64,000 nucleotides of DNA from Streptomyces lichenis (GCF_023218175.1 NZ_JALPTH010000002.1:248001-312000), one strand, 5' to 3'. Counted from the first letter of the stretch, positions 11,392 through 20,438 are shown. A program made the numbers and translations. Notes: a model not told the origin generated them from the letters alone.

Positions 11392-11731
11392 TTGTCCACA
11401 GCCCGACCGCGGGAGGGAATTGTTATCCACAGGCTGTGTGGAAGTTCTGTGGATCAGCGGATGGATCAGCGGGAACTCGCGAATTGATCATTCCGAAGTT
11501 ATTTCCCTGCCGCGGACTGCCGGGCAAACCTGGGAGTTCCCACTCATTCGAGTGGGAAATCAGCTCTCAAAAGGGGCGATCGGTGGAATCGGGACATCGG
11601 GGCGGTGGTACGGGGCTCCGTCCCGCCTGAGCCCCACCCGGGCGCGGCCGGGTCGTCCTGGGGGCGATTTGTCGACCCCGCCTCGACCGATGTCGACTTG
11701 TCCCCAGGTCGAGAAGCGGCCCTGTGGATAA
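11392..11731. promoter_or_regulatory. DnaA box cluster between serS and pheA
   Basis: Perfect boxes TTGTCCACA at 11392-11400, TTATCCACA at 11423-11431 and, on the minus strand, TTATCCACA at 11723-11731. Near matches occur at 11449-11457 (TGATCCACA, minus) and 11698-11706 (TTGTCCCCA). The segment is unusually AT-rich for the window and includes a perfect 9-bp hairpin (TTCCCACTC-ATTC-GAGTGGGAA, 11537-11558). S. coelicolor has a high-affinity DnaA box cluster near oriC (named D78) that titrates DnaA; from memory it belongs to this serS neighbourhood, so this is probably its counterpart. Confidence 0.65.
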
Positions 11732-11786
11732 CTTTCTCCCGGCCCGGTACGGCCCGGTACGCCCCGAGCCCCCGCCCGGTACGGCC

Positions 11787-12722
11787 TCAGGCCCGGCCGT
11801 CCTGGCAGCGGGCCAGCCAGTCCGAGGCCGCCGTGAAGTCCGCGTCGGACATCCCCGGGTGCAGCGGGGTGACGTCCTCGACGGCGGCGCCGGCCCGGGG
11901 GTACGAACCGAGGAACCGCACCTTGGCGCAGCTCCGCTTCAGCCCCATCAGCGCCTCACCCATCCGCAGGTCCGCGATATGGCCCTCGGCGTCGATCGCG
12001 AAGCAGTAGTTGCCGATACCCGCGCCCGTCGGACGGGACTGCAGCAGCATCAGGTTGACCCCGCGCGCGGCGAACTCCTGGAGCAGGGCCTGCAGGGTGC
12101 CCGGGTGGTCCTCCTGCTGCCAGACCACCACCGAGGTCTTGTCCACGCCGGTGGGCGCGGCGGGCCGGGCCGGACGGCCGACCAGCACGAACCGGGTCTC
12201 CGCGTTGGCGGCGTCATGGATGTCCCGGACCAGGGTCTCCAGCCCGTACCGCACCGCGGCGAACTCCCCGGCGAAGGCGGCGTCGTACCGGCCCTCCTGC
12301 ACCAGCCGCGCGCCGTCCGCGTTGGAGGCGGCCGACTCCCACACGGCCTCCGGGAGATGGGCGCGCAGCCACTTGCGCACCTGCGGCTGGGCCACCGGAT
12401 GGCCGGTCACCGTCTTGATGTCGGTGAGCTTGGTGCCCGGCCGCACCAGCAGCGCGAACGCGATGGGCAGCAGGACCTCGCGGTAGATCATCAGCGGCTC
12501 GCCGGAGGCCAGCTCGTCCAGGGTGGCCGTCACCCCGCCCTCGACCGAGTTCTCGATGGGCACGAAGGCGGCGGCCGCCTCCCCGCCGCGTACGGCGTCG
12601 AGCGCGGCCGCCACGGAGACCATGGGCACCAGCTCGCGGGTGGCGGCCTCCGGAAGCGTACGGAGGGCGGCTTCGGTGAAGGTGCCCTCGGGACCGAGAT
12701 ACGTATAGCGCGTGGCCGACAT
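11787..12722 (-). CDS. pheA: Prephenate dehydratase with ACT domain
   Basis: A 311-residue enzyme converting prephenate to phenylpyruvate, the last committed step of phenylalanine synthesis. ATG 12722 begins MSATRYTYLGPEGTFTEAAL. The catalytic half shows GPEGTF, PIENSVEGGVTATLDEL and the TRF motif in ETRFVLVG. The C-terminal ACT domain (from about residue 205, TSVVVWQQEDHPGTLQALL with LLQSRPT) gives feedback inhibition by phenylalanine. No chorismate mutase domain is fused, as is normal in actinobacteria. It is transcribed leftward toward serS but separated by the DnaA-box region. Confidence 0.96.
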   Translation of the reverse strand: MSATRYTYLGPEGTFTEAALRTLPEAATRELVPMVSVAAALDAVRGGEAAAAFVPIENSVEGGVTATLDELASGEPLMIYREVLLPIAFALLVRPGTKLTDIKTVTGHPVAQPQVRKWLRAHLPEAVWESAASNADGARLVQEGRYDAAFAGEFAAVRYGLETLVRDIHDAANAETRFVLVGRPARPAAPTGVDKTSVVVWQQEDHPGTLQALLQEFAARGVNLMLLQSRPTGAGIGNYCFAIDAEGHIADLRMGEALMGLKRSCAKVRFLGSYPRAGAAVEDVTPLHPGMSDADFTAASDWLARCQDGRA

Positions 12723-12860
12723 ACCGGTCACCCTAATGCGCCCCCCGGGGCCGGGGCGGCGGTCGCCGGATGCCGGACAGGACCCCGCCTCGGCCCCGAA
12801 CCGGACAGGGTCCCCGCCTCGGCCGCCAACCCGGCCCACGGGACAAGAGGGGAACGCAGC

Positions 12861-14237
12861 TCAGGACTCCAGCAGCCGCTGGCCCACGTACTCGCCCTCC
12901 GCCGGGCCGCCGGGCACCGCGTACAGACCGCTCGCCTCGTGCCGGATGAACGGCGACAGCGCGTCGCCCCGGTCCAGCTTCCGCTGCACCGGTACGAAGC
13001 CCCGGCGCGGGTCGGCCTGCCAGGCGACGAAGATCAGTCCGGCGTCCGGCTCCCCGTCCGGACCGATCCCGTCGTGGTACGAGAAGGGCCTGCGCAGCAT
13101 CGCGGCCCCGCCGTTCTGCTCGGGTGCCGAGATCCGGGAGTGCGCGTCGGCGGCGATGACCGGGCGGCCGTCGGCGCCGGCCTTCTCCAGGTCGGGCTCC
13201 GTCGTCTCGGTCCCACCGGTCAGCGGGGCACCGTCCGCCTTGCGCCGCCCGATGACCTGCTCCTGCTTCGCCAGGGACAGCTTCTCCCAGTCGTCCAGCA
13301 GCATCCGGATCCGGCGGACCACCGCGTACGACCCGCCCGCCATCCACGCCTGCGCCCCGCTCCCGCCCCCGCCACGGCCACCGCCCGCCGGGACGAACAC
13401 CCGCGCGTCGAAGTCCGGCTCGGACGGCTTGGGGTTGCCGGTGCCGTCGACCTGGCCCATCAGATTGCGGGTGGTCATCGGCTGCGCGGTGGCACCGGGC
13501 GCCCGGTTGAAGCCGTTCATCTGCCACCGGACCTTCGCCGCCCCGGCCGCCTCCTTCTGTACGGCGCGCAGCGCGTGGAAGGCCACCAGGGCGTCGTCGG
13601 CGCCGATCTGCACCCACAGGTCGCCGTTCGAGCGCCGGGCGTCGAGCCGGTCGGCGGAGAACGCGGGCAGCGGCTCCAACTCGACCGGTCGCCGCCCGGT
13701 CAGTCCAGTGCGGCCGAAGAAGGAGGCGCCGAAGCCGAAGGTGACCGTGAGCGAGGACGGCCCCGCGTCCAGCGCCACCCCGGTGTCCCCGCCGCCCACG
13801 GGGCGTCCCGCCATCAGCCGCTCCGCCACCGCAGACCAGCGCCGCAGCAGCGCCGCGGCCTCCCGGCGCCCGGCACCGGGCACCAGGTCGAAGGCGACCA
13901 GATGGCCCCGGGCCTGCATCGGCTGGAGGATGCCCGCCTGGTGCCGCCCGTGGAAGGGCACCCGGGACGAGCCGACCGTGGACAGCGCCGTCCCCGGCTC
14001 GGACGCGGTGGCGGCGTGGACGGCGGCGCCACCCGCCCCGCCCAGCACCAGCCCGGCCGCCCCGGCCGCGCCCGCACTGCCCAGCAGCCGCCGCCGGGAC
14101 ACCCCCGCCCCGGACGCCTGCTCTTGGCCGGGTCGCGCCTCGGCGGTTGGTCGTTCCGAGGGCTCAGGGAGCCCCTTCGCGGCTCCCTGAGCCCTCGGGT
14201 GGTCGTTCTCGCGCTCGCGCCGGCGGTCGTGCTGCAT
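12861..14237 (-). CDS. dtpA: Tat-exported DyP-type heme peroxidase (DtpA/EfeB)
   Basis: A 458-residue secreted heme peroxidase. The twin-arginine signal SRRRLLGSAGAAGAAG is at about residues 47-62, preceded by a long charged leader. The DyP hallmark GQVDGTGN (GxxDG) is near residue 268, and the probable heme-ligand histidine is in ADAHSRIS. In S. lividans the orthologue DtpA is a Tat substrate needed to mature the copper oxidase GlxA and for development. The ATG lies 7 bp after the CopCD stop, and copper genes follow upstream. A perfect 18-bp hairpin lies inside codons 14-28 (separate entry), so the exact start is less certain. Confidence 0.9.
   Translation of the reverse strand: MQHDRRRERENDHPRAQGAAKGLPEPSERPTAEARPGQEQASGAGVSRRRLLGSAGAAGAAGLVLGGAGGAAVHAATASEPGTALSTVGSSRVPFHGRHQAGILQPMQARGHLVAFDLVPGAGRREAAALLRRWSAVAERLMAGRPVGGGDTGVALDAGPSSLTVTFGFGASFFGRTGLTGRRPVELEPLPAFSADRLDARRSNGDLWVQIGADDALVAFHALRAVQKEAAGAAKVRWQMNGFNRAPGATAQPMTTRNLMGQVDGTGNPKPSEPDFDARVFVPAGGGRGGGGSGAQAWMAGGSYAVVRRIRMLLDDWEKLSLAKQEQVIGRRKADGAPLTGGTETTEPDLEKAGADGRPVIAADAHSRISAPEQNGGAAMLRRPFSYHDGIGPDGEPDAGLIFVAWQADPRRGFVPVQRKLDRGDALSPFIRHEASGLYAVPGGPAEGEYVGQRLLES
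14156..14198. repeat. Perfect 18-bp inverted repeat inside the 5' end of dtpA
   Basis: Arms at 14156-14173 and 14181-14198 are exact reverse complements (each contains GGGCTCAGGGAGCC or its mate) around a 7-base loop. In the transcript it would form a very stable hairpin about 40 nt into the dtpA reading frame, right after the CopCD stop. It looks like a terminator or a dispersed palindromic element tolerated in the variable leader ahead of the Tat signal. Confidence 0.75.
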
Positions 14238-14244
14238 AGCGGGG

Positions 14245-16359
14245 TCAGCCGATCTTCACGTTCTTGTCGAGGGTGGTCTGGTCGATGTCGGAGGTGCGGA
14301 CGGTCACCTGGATCGTCCACTCGCCGGGCATCGGGATCTGCAGGCCCTCCGCGCTCCAGTGTCCGGCCGCGATGCGGTCCGGCTGAACGGGCAGCGGCCC
14401 GATCTGCTGCTCGCGCAGGGTGAACGACACCTTCAGCTCGGGCAGGTCCAGCGGCCGGCCGTCGGTGCCGTCCGCGAAGACGTGCAGGGCGTTGGCCCCG
14501 GACCGGCCCGGGTCCACGGTGAGCCGGATGGTGCCCTTGCCGTTCACGCCGCCGGTGTCGAACGGCAGCGTGAGCTCGACGGGCCCGGTGGGTGCCGGGG
14601 CGGTCTGTGCCGCCCCCGCCTGCGCCCGGCCGGCCTCCTCCTCCGTACGACCGGGCTCGGTGGTCGTCAGCACGGTGGTGACGGCGAGCAGGACGACCGC
14701 GACGGCCGCCTCCGCCAGCACCGAGCGGCGCAGCCCGGAGCGGACCGGGTCGGCGTCGCGCCGCCGCTTGTCCTGGGCGGTGGCCAGCGCGGCCCGCTGC
14801 CGGGCCAGTTGCCGTGCCCGCTCGGCGGACGGCTCCGCCCCGGCGGCGCTGTCGCCGTCCCGGTCGGGGGCCTCATCGCCGCCCCCGCCTGCCGCGCCCG
14901 TGGCGGCGACCGCCGCGACCGGCGCGCCCTCGGCCCCCTCCGGTGTCTCGGCGGTCTCGGAGGCCTCGCTCAGCCGCCCGGTCCACCGGCGGGAGAACCA
15001 GGCGAGGCCGACCAGCACCGCGACCAGCGCGACCTTGATCACCAGCAGCCGCCCGTACGCCGTACCGGTCAGCGCGCTCCAGGAACCGACCTGCCGCCAC
15101 GACTGGTAGACGCCGGTCACGGCCAGGGCCACCACCGAGCCGAACGCCAGCCGGGAGAACCGCCGTACCGCCTCCCGTCCGATCGACGGCCCCCGGAACA
15201 GCACCACCAGCAGCGCCGCCAGTCCGCCCAGCCACGCGGCCATGGCGAGCAGGTGCAGCACGTCCACCGGCATCGCCACGGCGGCCTGGATGCCGGTCGA
15301 GGCGTGCTCGGACAGCGCCCAGGTGGCCGCGAGTCCGGCCGCGACGACCGTGCCGCCGACCGCCAGGCCGAAGGACAGGTCCTTGCGCTCGCTCTCCTCC
15401 GCGCGCCGGGTGTACGCGCCGAAGAGCACCGCGACGAACAGCGCGGCGGCACCGAGCAGCAGCAGCCGCGAGACCAGCGCCGTTCCGGTCTTGGTCTCCA
15501 GTACGGTGCCGAGGACGTCCAGGTCGAAGGCGTCGGCCACCGAGGCCTCCGCGCCCGGCTCGGCGCCCACCCCCGTATAGGGCCCGCGCAGCAGCAGCTG
15601 GACCAGGGTCGCGCCGGTCAGCGCCACCCAGCCGCGTACCACCAGCCGTTGCAGCGGCCGTACCGCCGCCCCGCGCGGCCAGCAGGCCAGCACGAACGCG
15701 CCACCGCCGACCAGCAGGATGAAACCGCCGTACGAGACGTAGCGCGCGATCCCGTACAGCACCCCGACCAGCCCGCCACCGGCCTCCGCCTGGGCCACCA
15801 CCGCCCGCTGCTCCGAGGGGGCGCCGATGGAGAAGGTGAACGCCCCGGAGATCGGGTGGCTGTCGGCGGACACCACCCGCCAGGCGACGGTGTACGTGCC
15901 GTCCGGCAGTCCGGAGTGCAGCCCGACCGCGTGCCGGACCTCGCCGCCGCCGCTCCGGTCCCGGACCGTGCCGGTGTCGGCGCGCTTGCCGCTGGGTTCC
16001 AGCACGCGGATCGAGTCGTCGCCCATGGCGACCTGCTCGGAGAAGGTGAGCGTCACCTCCTTCGGGGCGGCCGCGACGACCGCGCCGTCCCGGGGGTCGC
16101 TCGCGGTCAGCGCGGCGTGCGCGGACGCGGGCGCCGCCCCGGCGAACACGGCGCCGAGGAGCGCGGCCAGCACCAGCAGCAGCCGTACGGCCACCGGGCC
16201 GGGCCGGCCGTCCCGGGGCCGCACGCCCCGGCCGCGGATCCGGTCCCGGCCACGGATCCGGTCCCGGCCGTGGATCCGTGTCCGGGCGGGGGTTCCGTCG
16301 CGGGTGGGGGTGCCGGTGGCGGGGGTGCCGGTGGCGGTCCCCGGGGCAGTGGCCGTCAT
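14245..16359 (-). CDS. CopC-CopD fusion copper protein with C-terminal YtkA-like domain
   Basis: A 704-residue membrane protein. The cytoplasmic leader has short repeats (RGRDRIRGRDRIRGRG) from a 24-bp tandem repeat. A signal/anchor segment follows at about residues 57-78. The extracytoplasmic CopC domain starts SAHAALTASDPRDGA, where the mature N-terminal His and the later DSHPISG form the copper site. Then come about eight CopD membrane segments (195-480), a cytoplasmic Ala/Glu/Arg insert, another membrane segment near 560 and a C-terminal YtkA-like beta domain. CopCD takes up periplasmic copper. It sits between the PCuAC chaperone and dtpA genes in a leftward cluster. Confidence 0.88.
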   Translation of the reverse strand: MTATAPGTATGTPATGTPTRDGTPARTRIHGRDRIRGRDRIRGRGVRPRDGRPGPVAVRLLLVLAALLGAVFAGAAPASAHAALTASDPRDGAVVAAAPKEVTLTFSEQVAMGDDSIRVLEPSGKRADTGTVRDRSGGGEVRHAVGLHSGLPDGTYTVAWRVVSADSHPISGAFTFSIGAPSEQRAVVAQAEAGGGLVGVLYGIARYVSYGGFILLVGGGAFVLACWPRGAAVRPLQRLVVRGWVALTGATLVQLLLRGPYTGVGAEPGAEASVADAFDLDVLGTVLETKTGTALVSRLLLLGAAALFVAVLFGAYTRRAEESERKDLSFGLAVGGTVVAAGLAATWALSEHASTGIQAAVAMPVDVLHLLAMAAWLGGLAALLVVLFRGPSIGREAVRRFSRLAFGSVVALAVTGVYQSWRQVGSWSALTGTAYGRLLVIKVALVAVLVGLAWFSRRWTGRLSEASETAETPEGAEGAPVAAVAATGAAGGGGDEAPDRDGDSAAGAEPSAERARQLARQRAALATAQDKRRRDADPVRSGLRRSVLAEAAVAVVLLAVTTVLTTTEPGRTEEEAGRAQAGAAQTAPAPTGPVELTLPFDTGGVNGKGTIRLTVDPGRSGANALHVFADGTDGRPLDLPELKVSFTLREQQIGPLPVQPDRIAAGHWSAEGLQIPMPGEWTIQVTVRTSDIDQTTLDKNVKIG

Positions 16360-16378
16360 GGTGTCTCGTCCCCGTCTC

Positions 16379-16891
16379 TCAGTGGTGGGCGGAGCCGTGG
16401 GCCGTGTGGCCGGACGCGGGGTTGTGGGTGGGCGCCTCGACGGGCAGGTCGATCCGGATCGGGCCGGACTTCTCGAAGCGCAGCTCCACCGCCACCTTCT
16501 CGCCCTGCTTCGGCTGCTTCTTGATCTCCATGAACATCAGATGGCTGCCGCCCCGTTCGAGGTGCAGCTCACCGCCGGCGGGGATGTCGAACGACTCGAC
16601 CTCCCGCATCCGCTGGTCCTTCGTCTCGTGGATCTCCACGTCGTCGGAGAGCGGGCTGCTCACCCCGACCAGCCTGTCCGCCCCGTCACCGGTGTTGGTG
16701 ACGGTGAGGAAGCCGCCCGCGGTGTCGCCCACCGGCTGCGGCATATACGCGTCGGCGACCTTCAGCCGCGGCGCCGAGCCCGCCTCCGTACCGCTGCCGC
16801 CGCCGTGGGTGGCGGACGAGGAGCAGCCGCCGAGGACCAGTGCCGCGGCGAGTGCCATGGCGGCGCCCAGCGCCGTACCGGGGCGGGTCAC
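16379..16891 (-). CDS. ecuC: PCu(A)C-type extracytoplasmic copper chaperone, lipoprotein
   Basis: A 170-residue lipoprotein. GTG 16891 overlaps the Sco stop by 4 bp. The signal peptide ends in the lipobox LGGC (about residue 24). The PCuAC domain runs from VADAYMPQP to the C-terminus, and the Cu(I) ligands are in VEIHETKDQRMREVE and GGSHLMFM (the H-M...H-x-M pattern). A His-rich tail (HNPASGHTAHGSAHH) adds possible copper ligands. In S. lividans, ECuC hands Cu(I) to Sco for cytochrome oxidase assembly, and the adjacent Sco gene fits that pathway. Confidence 0.9.
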   Translation of the reverse strand: MTRPGTALGAAMALAAALVLGGCSSSATHGGGSGTEAGSAPRLKVADAYMPQPVGDTAGGFLTVTNTGDGADRLVGVSSPLSDDVEIHETKDQRMREVESFDIPAGGELHLERGGSHLMFMEIKKQPKQGEKVAVELRFEKSGPIRIDLPVEAPTHNPASGHTAHGSAHH

Positions 16892-17655
16892 GGCCGCTCC
16901 CCCTTCACCAGCTTGGGCAGGTCCTTGGCGTAGTCCTCCCAGCGGGTGTCCTCGCCGTAGAGCACATAGCCCGCGTCCGTCTTCGGGGAGAACGCGATCA
17001 CCTGGGTGCCGTGCATGGACTCGATCGAACCGTCCTTGTTCTTCTTCGACGGCTCGATGGTGATGCCGAGCTGGCGCGCGCCCGCCTGGATGGTGGCGAA
17101 GTCGCCGGTGAGCCCGGTGAAGGACGGGTCGCCCGCTCCGGGCAGCCACTTCGCCAGCTCCGCCGAGGTGTCCCGCTCGGGGTCGGTGGTGACGAAGACG
17201 ACCTGGAGCTTGTCCTGGTCGGCCTTGGGCAGCTCCTTCTTCGCCAGGGCGATGTTGCTCATGGTCAGCGGGCACACGTCCGGGCAGTGGGTGTAGCCGA
17301 AGTAGAGGAGGGTCGGCTTGCCCTTGGTGCGTTCGCGCAGGTCGAACTTCACGCCCTTGGTGTCGGTCAGGACGAGGTCGGGCTTCGTGAAGGGCTGGTC
17401 GAGGACGGTCGCCGCCTTGTCCTGGGACGATCCGCCCGAGACCTGGGCGACCGAGCCGTCCCCCTTCGCCTTGGTTCCGTCGTCGCCACCGCAGGCGGTG
17501 AGGGCGAACGCGGACACGGCGACGAGAGCGGTCGCGAGACGGGCGGTCCGGCGGCCGCCGCGGCGGACCCGTGCCGGGCGCTGCGCCCGCTCCTCGGGCC
17601 CTGGGGCGGGGGAGGTGTCGATGTGGTGGTGCATGGGGTGGGGCTTCTCTCTCAT
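16888..17655 (-). CDS. sco: SCO1/SenC family copper metallochaperone, lipoprotein
   Basis: A 255-residue thioredoxin-fold protein that loads copper into the Cu(A) site of cytochrome c oxidase. The leader has His residues (MHHHID) and Arg-rich segments, then a signal peptide with lipobox LTAC near residue 55. The metal motif is YTHCPDVCPLT with the third ligand in SMHGTQVIAF. The start ATG 17655 gives a leader longer than usual, and ATG 17634 (MHHHID) is an alternative. It is translationally coupled to the PCuAC gene and separated from the YcnI gene by a strong hairpin. Confidence 0.92.
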   Translation of the reverse strand: MREKPHPMHHHIDTSPAPGPEERAQRPARVRRGGRRTARLATALVAVSAFALTACGGDDGTKAKGDGSVAQVSGGSSQDKAATVLDQPFTKPDLVLTDTKGVKFDLRERTKGKPTLLYFGYTHCPDVCPLTMSNIALAKKELPKADQDKLQVVFVTTDPERDTSAELAKWLPGAGDPSFTGLTGDFATIQAGARQLGITIEPSKKNKDGSIESMHGTQVIAFSPKTDAGYVLYGEDTRWEDYAKDLPKLVKGERP

Positions 17656-17776
17656 GTTCCGGCGGTGTTCCGGACGGTGTTCCGGGACGTCCGAGCGGGG
17701 CTCGGCACGCGGGCGGTCCGGGAGGGACGGGAAGGGACGGCGGGGGCGAGGAGGGACGGCGGGGCGGCCGCCGGGG

Positions 17777-17812
17777 CCGGGCGGGCCAGGTCCGGATGCC
17801 TGGCCCGCCCGG
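17777..17812 (-). terminator. Hairpin between YcnI-like and sco genes
   Basis: Perfect 14-bp GC-rich arms (CCGGGCGGGCCAGG and its complement) around an 8-base loop, about 130 bases past the YcnI stop and 120 bases before sco. No T run follows, as is common for Streptomyces terminators. It may separate or attenuate the two copper transcription units. Confidence 0.65.
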
Positions 17813-17940
17813 TCGTCCGGGGCTGCTCACCGCCGTTTCCGGCCCACGGCTCGTCCCGGCCGCGGACGGTCCGCGCCTGCGAGCCGTCCGCGCCCTCGGG
17901 CAGGGTGCGCCGTCGGGCGGTCCCGGTCTCGGCTGGTGCG

Positions 17941-18726
17941 TCAGGCGGAGCGGCGGCGGCCGGCCAGGACGCCGAAGGCCACGCCCGCGGCGCCGATCAC
18001 GATGCCGACGATGCCGAGGACCCGGGCCGTGGTGTCACTGGACGAGGCCTCGGAGTCGGACGCGGCGCTCGCGGAGTCGTGCGTGCCGTCGTCGTCGTGC
18101 CCGGCGTCCTTGGTGTCCTCCGCGCCCTGCTCGCCGTCCTTCTCGGCCTTGTCGTGGTCCGCCGCGCCGCCACCGTGGTGGTCGCCGGTCGCCGCGGAGA
18201 GCTCCAGCACGGGCGCCGGGGTCTCCGGCTCCTCGCCACCCTCCTTGGGCTCCTCGATCCAGCGCACGACCTCCTTGTTGTCGTACGTCTGGAGGGCCTT
18301 GAAGACGAGCTGGTCGGCGTTCTCCGGCAGCTGGCCCAGGGAGACCGGGAACTGCTGGAACTCACCGGGGCCGATCTTGGACGACTTGGCGGTCCAGGTG
18401 ATCTTGGACGGGGCCTCGCTGATCTGCTTGCCGTGCACGTCCAGCGGCTTGGCGAGCTTGGCCTTGTCGACCTTGACCGTCCAGCCCGGGACCGGCTGCG
18501 GCAGCACGGAAGCCATCGGGGTGTCGGCCGGCAGGGTGACCTCCAGCTTCACGGTGGAGGCGTTGTCGCGCTCGTTCGGCACCTTGAAGTTGACGGTGGC
18601 GTAACCGCCCTTGGCGGCCTCGCCCTGGGGCTGCACGCTGACGTGCGCGAAGGCGGGCCCGGCCAGCAGGACGACCGAGGAGGCGGCGACACCGGCGACG
18701 AGGGCGGCGGCACGGGAAACGTTCAT
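17941..18726 (-). CDS. YcnI family (DUF1775) copper-binding membrane-anchored protein
   Basis: A 261-residue protein starting at ATG 18726 (MNVSRAAALVAG) with a cleavable signal ending FAHV. The mature N-terminal histidine (AHVSVQP) is the copper ligand of the DUF1775 fold, which spans about residues 30-175. A long acidic His/Asp linker follows (GDHHGGGAADHDKAE), then one membrane helix and an RRR stop-transfer end. YcnI proteins bind Cu(II) outside the cell and occur with CopCD, as here. It is the first gene of the leftward copper block. Confidence 0.9.
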   Translation of the reverse strand: MNVSRAAALVAGVAASSVVLLAGPAFAHVSVQPQGEAAKGGYATVNFKVPNERDNASTVKLEVTLPADTPMASVLPQPVPGWTVKVDKAKLAKPLDVHGKQISEAPSKITWTAKSSKIGPGEFQQFPVSLGQLPENADQLVFKALQTYDNKEVVRWIEEPKEGGEEPETPAPVLELSAATGDHHGGGAADHDKAEKDGEQGAEDTKDAGHDDDGTHDSASAASDSEASSSDTTARVLGIVGIVIGAAGVAFGVLAGRRRSA

Positions 18727-18818
18727 ACGGAAGCACACTCCACGTAAGAGCAGGGATGCGGTGACATCGGTGTGCGCGCGGACGCGCCACGGCACCACCC
18801 GCTGCCGAGTGGACCGTG

Positions 18819-19700
18819 TCAGGCTGCGAGGACGAGTACGGCCGGAGGGCCGCGCCTGATCACCGAGTGCTGGAGTGCGTCCGCCGCGCCGGGCGGCGGG
18901 GAGTCGTCACCGGTGCGCCGGTACCGCGGTCCACCCGCGGGCGGTACGGGCAGTCCGCCCGCCAGCGCGCGTACGAGGGCCAGGGCGGCCCGCAGGGCGC
19001 GTACGAGCGCGCCGTCGGCCACCTCGCAGGCGCCGCGGCCGGAGAGCCGGGCCAGCCGGAGCAGGGCCAGGTCGCCGCGGCGCAGCAGCCAGCCGGTGGC
19101 CAGCGCCGCCAGCAGATGGCCCAGGATCATGGGGAGGCCGGGCAGCAGTGCCGCCGACGCGGCGGCCCCGTGCGCGGAGTGCGCGCCCTGCCCGGCCGAG
19201 GCGGCCGTGGCCGCGTCATGCGGATCCAGTCCCGCGCCCGCGACGATCCGGTAGGCGTCCGCCGTGCTGATCGACCGCGGACCGGCCCCGCAGACCAGCC
19301 GGGCGGCGATCCGGATCAGAGCGTCGTCCGCCTGCCCGCCCGCACCCGCACCGCTCGCGGCGAGGTTCCCGCCGCCCGCGCGGGAGCCGCCGAGCAGGGT
19401 GTGCAGCAGATGCTGGTAGCGCTCGCCCAGCCCGAACAGCACATGCAGGCCGAGTTGTCCGCCGGCGAGGGCCGTCGCGATGAGCGGCAGAGAGCGCTCA
19501 CGCCCGGCGAGCGGGACGATCGCCGCGAACACCCCGAGGAAACCGGCGACCAGGGTCCACCAGGGGACCGTCGCGCAGGCCGCCAGGGCGTGGCCCACTC
19601 CGGACAGCGCGACGCAGACCGCGGCGAACACCGCGGCCCTCAGCAGTCGCGGAAGCACCCGCGGACCGGTGGTCGGGGCGAACCCGGAGGGGGCAGACAT
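18819..19700 (-). CDS. Hypothetical membrane protein
   Basis: A 293-residue protein with about five or six hydrophobic segments: roughly 20-40, 48-66, 72-95, 185-205 and weaker ones later. The central part is Ala/Gly-rich with several His residues, and the tail is a Pro/Gly-rich 50-residue stretch. No enzyme motif is seen. It lies upstream of the copper genes on the same strand, 93 bp before the YcnI start. The His-containing loops (GQGAHSAHGAA) could bind metal, but this is inference from position only. Confidence 0.7.
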   Translation of the reverse strand: MSAPSGFAPTTGPRVLPRLLRAAVFAAVCVALSGVGHALAACATVPWWTLVAGFLGVFAAIVPLAGRERSLPLIATALAGGQLGLHVLFGLGERYQHLLHTLLGGSRAGGGNLAASGAGAGGQADDALIRIAARLVCGAGPRSISTADAYRIVAGAGLDPHDAATAASAGQGAHSAHGAAASAALLPGLPMILGHLLAALATGWLLRRGDLALLRLARLSGRGACEVADGALVRALRAALALVRALAGGLPVPPAGGPRYRRTGDDSPPPGAADALQHSVIRRGPPAVLVLAA

Positions 19701-19979
19701 GGCCGGGTCATCATCGCACTGCCGCCCCCGCCGCCATACGGCAGGTCCGGAACATCACCTTTGGGGCCGTCCCGGGTCGCCCGCTCCTCCCCTGCCGGTG
19801 CACCCCCCTACCCGTGCACTCCACCACCCTCGCGCTCCTCTGCGCCCGCGCTCCACTACCCCGTCGTCCGGGCTACCCGCCTCCGCCGAACGGGCGCGCT
19901 CCTGTCAACCCCGCGCTTACGGTCCGTGTCGCCGGGCAATACGTATCGGTATGTCAAGCCGCAGCCAGGAGGCTGGAGC

Positions 19980-20438
19980 ATGAGCATCTGGTGGTCTCTC
20001 CATTTGCGGCGTGAGGCTGCGAGTGTTCCGCTCGCCCGCCGCCTTCTCCTCGGCACCATGGAGACCGCGGGCGTCGACCCGGACGTCTCGTACGACCTGT
20101 CGCTCGCCCTCACCGAAGCCTGCGCCAACGCCGTGGAGCACGGCGGCCGGACGGGGACGGGCGAGCCGTCGGCCGAGTACCGGGTGACCGCCTACCTCGA
20201 CGGTGAGAAGTGCCGTATCGAGGTGGCCGACTCCGGGCCGGGCTTCCCCCGGGGGCCGGTCCCGGCAGTGCGCAGACCGACCCCGGAGGCGGAGAGCGGC
20301 CGGGGGCTGAGCCTCATCGAGGAGCTGGCCGACCATGTCCACTTCGGCAACCGCTCCGGCCGGGGCGGGGCCGTGGTCAGCTTCGACAAGATCGTCAAGT
20401 GGCGTACGGACGCACCGGCACCGCTGGTCGCCTCCTGA
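19980..20438 (+). CDS. ATP-binding protein, anti-sigma-factor-type serine kinase (HATPase_c)
   Basis: A 152-residue single-domain protein with ATG 19980 behind AGGAGG. The GHKL fold is visible: N-box LALTEACANAVEHGG (about residues 37-51), G1 box VADSGPGFPRG, and G2 region GRGLSLIEELADHV. Proteins of this type (SpoIIAB/RsbW-like) phosphorylate anti-anti-sigma factors or bind sigma factors. Streptomyces encodes dozens, most without a known partner, and no sigma or antagonist gene is adjacent. It ends just before the tandem parS hairpin and converges with the aminopeptidase P gene. Confidence 0.85.
   Translation: MSIWWSLHLRREAASVPLARRLLLGTMETAGVDPDVSYDLSLALTEACANAVEHGGRTGTGEPSAEYRVTAYLDGEKCRIEVADSGPGFPRGPVPAVRRPTPEAESGRGLSLIEELADHVHFGNRSGRGGAVVSFDKIVKWRTDAPAPLVAS

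Noticed and set aside
11224..11786. A T-box riboswitch leader of serS
   Set aside because: No T-box consensus (TGGN-type bulge with specifier loop) was seen on the minus strand; DnaA boxes explain the conserved-looking words better.
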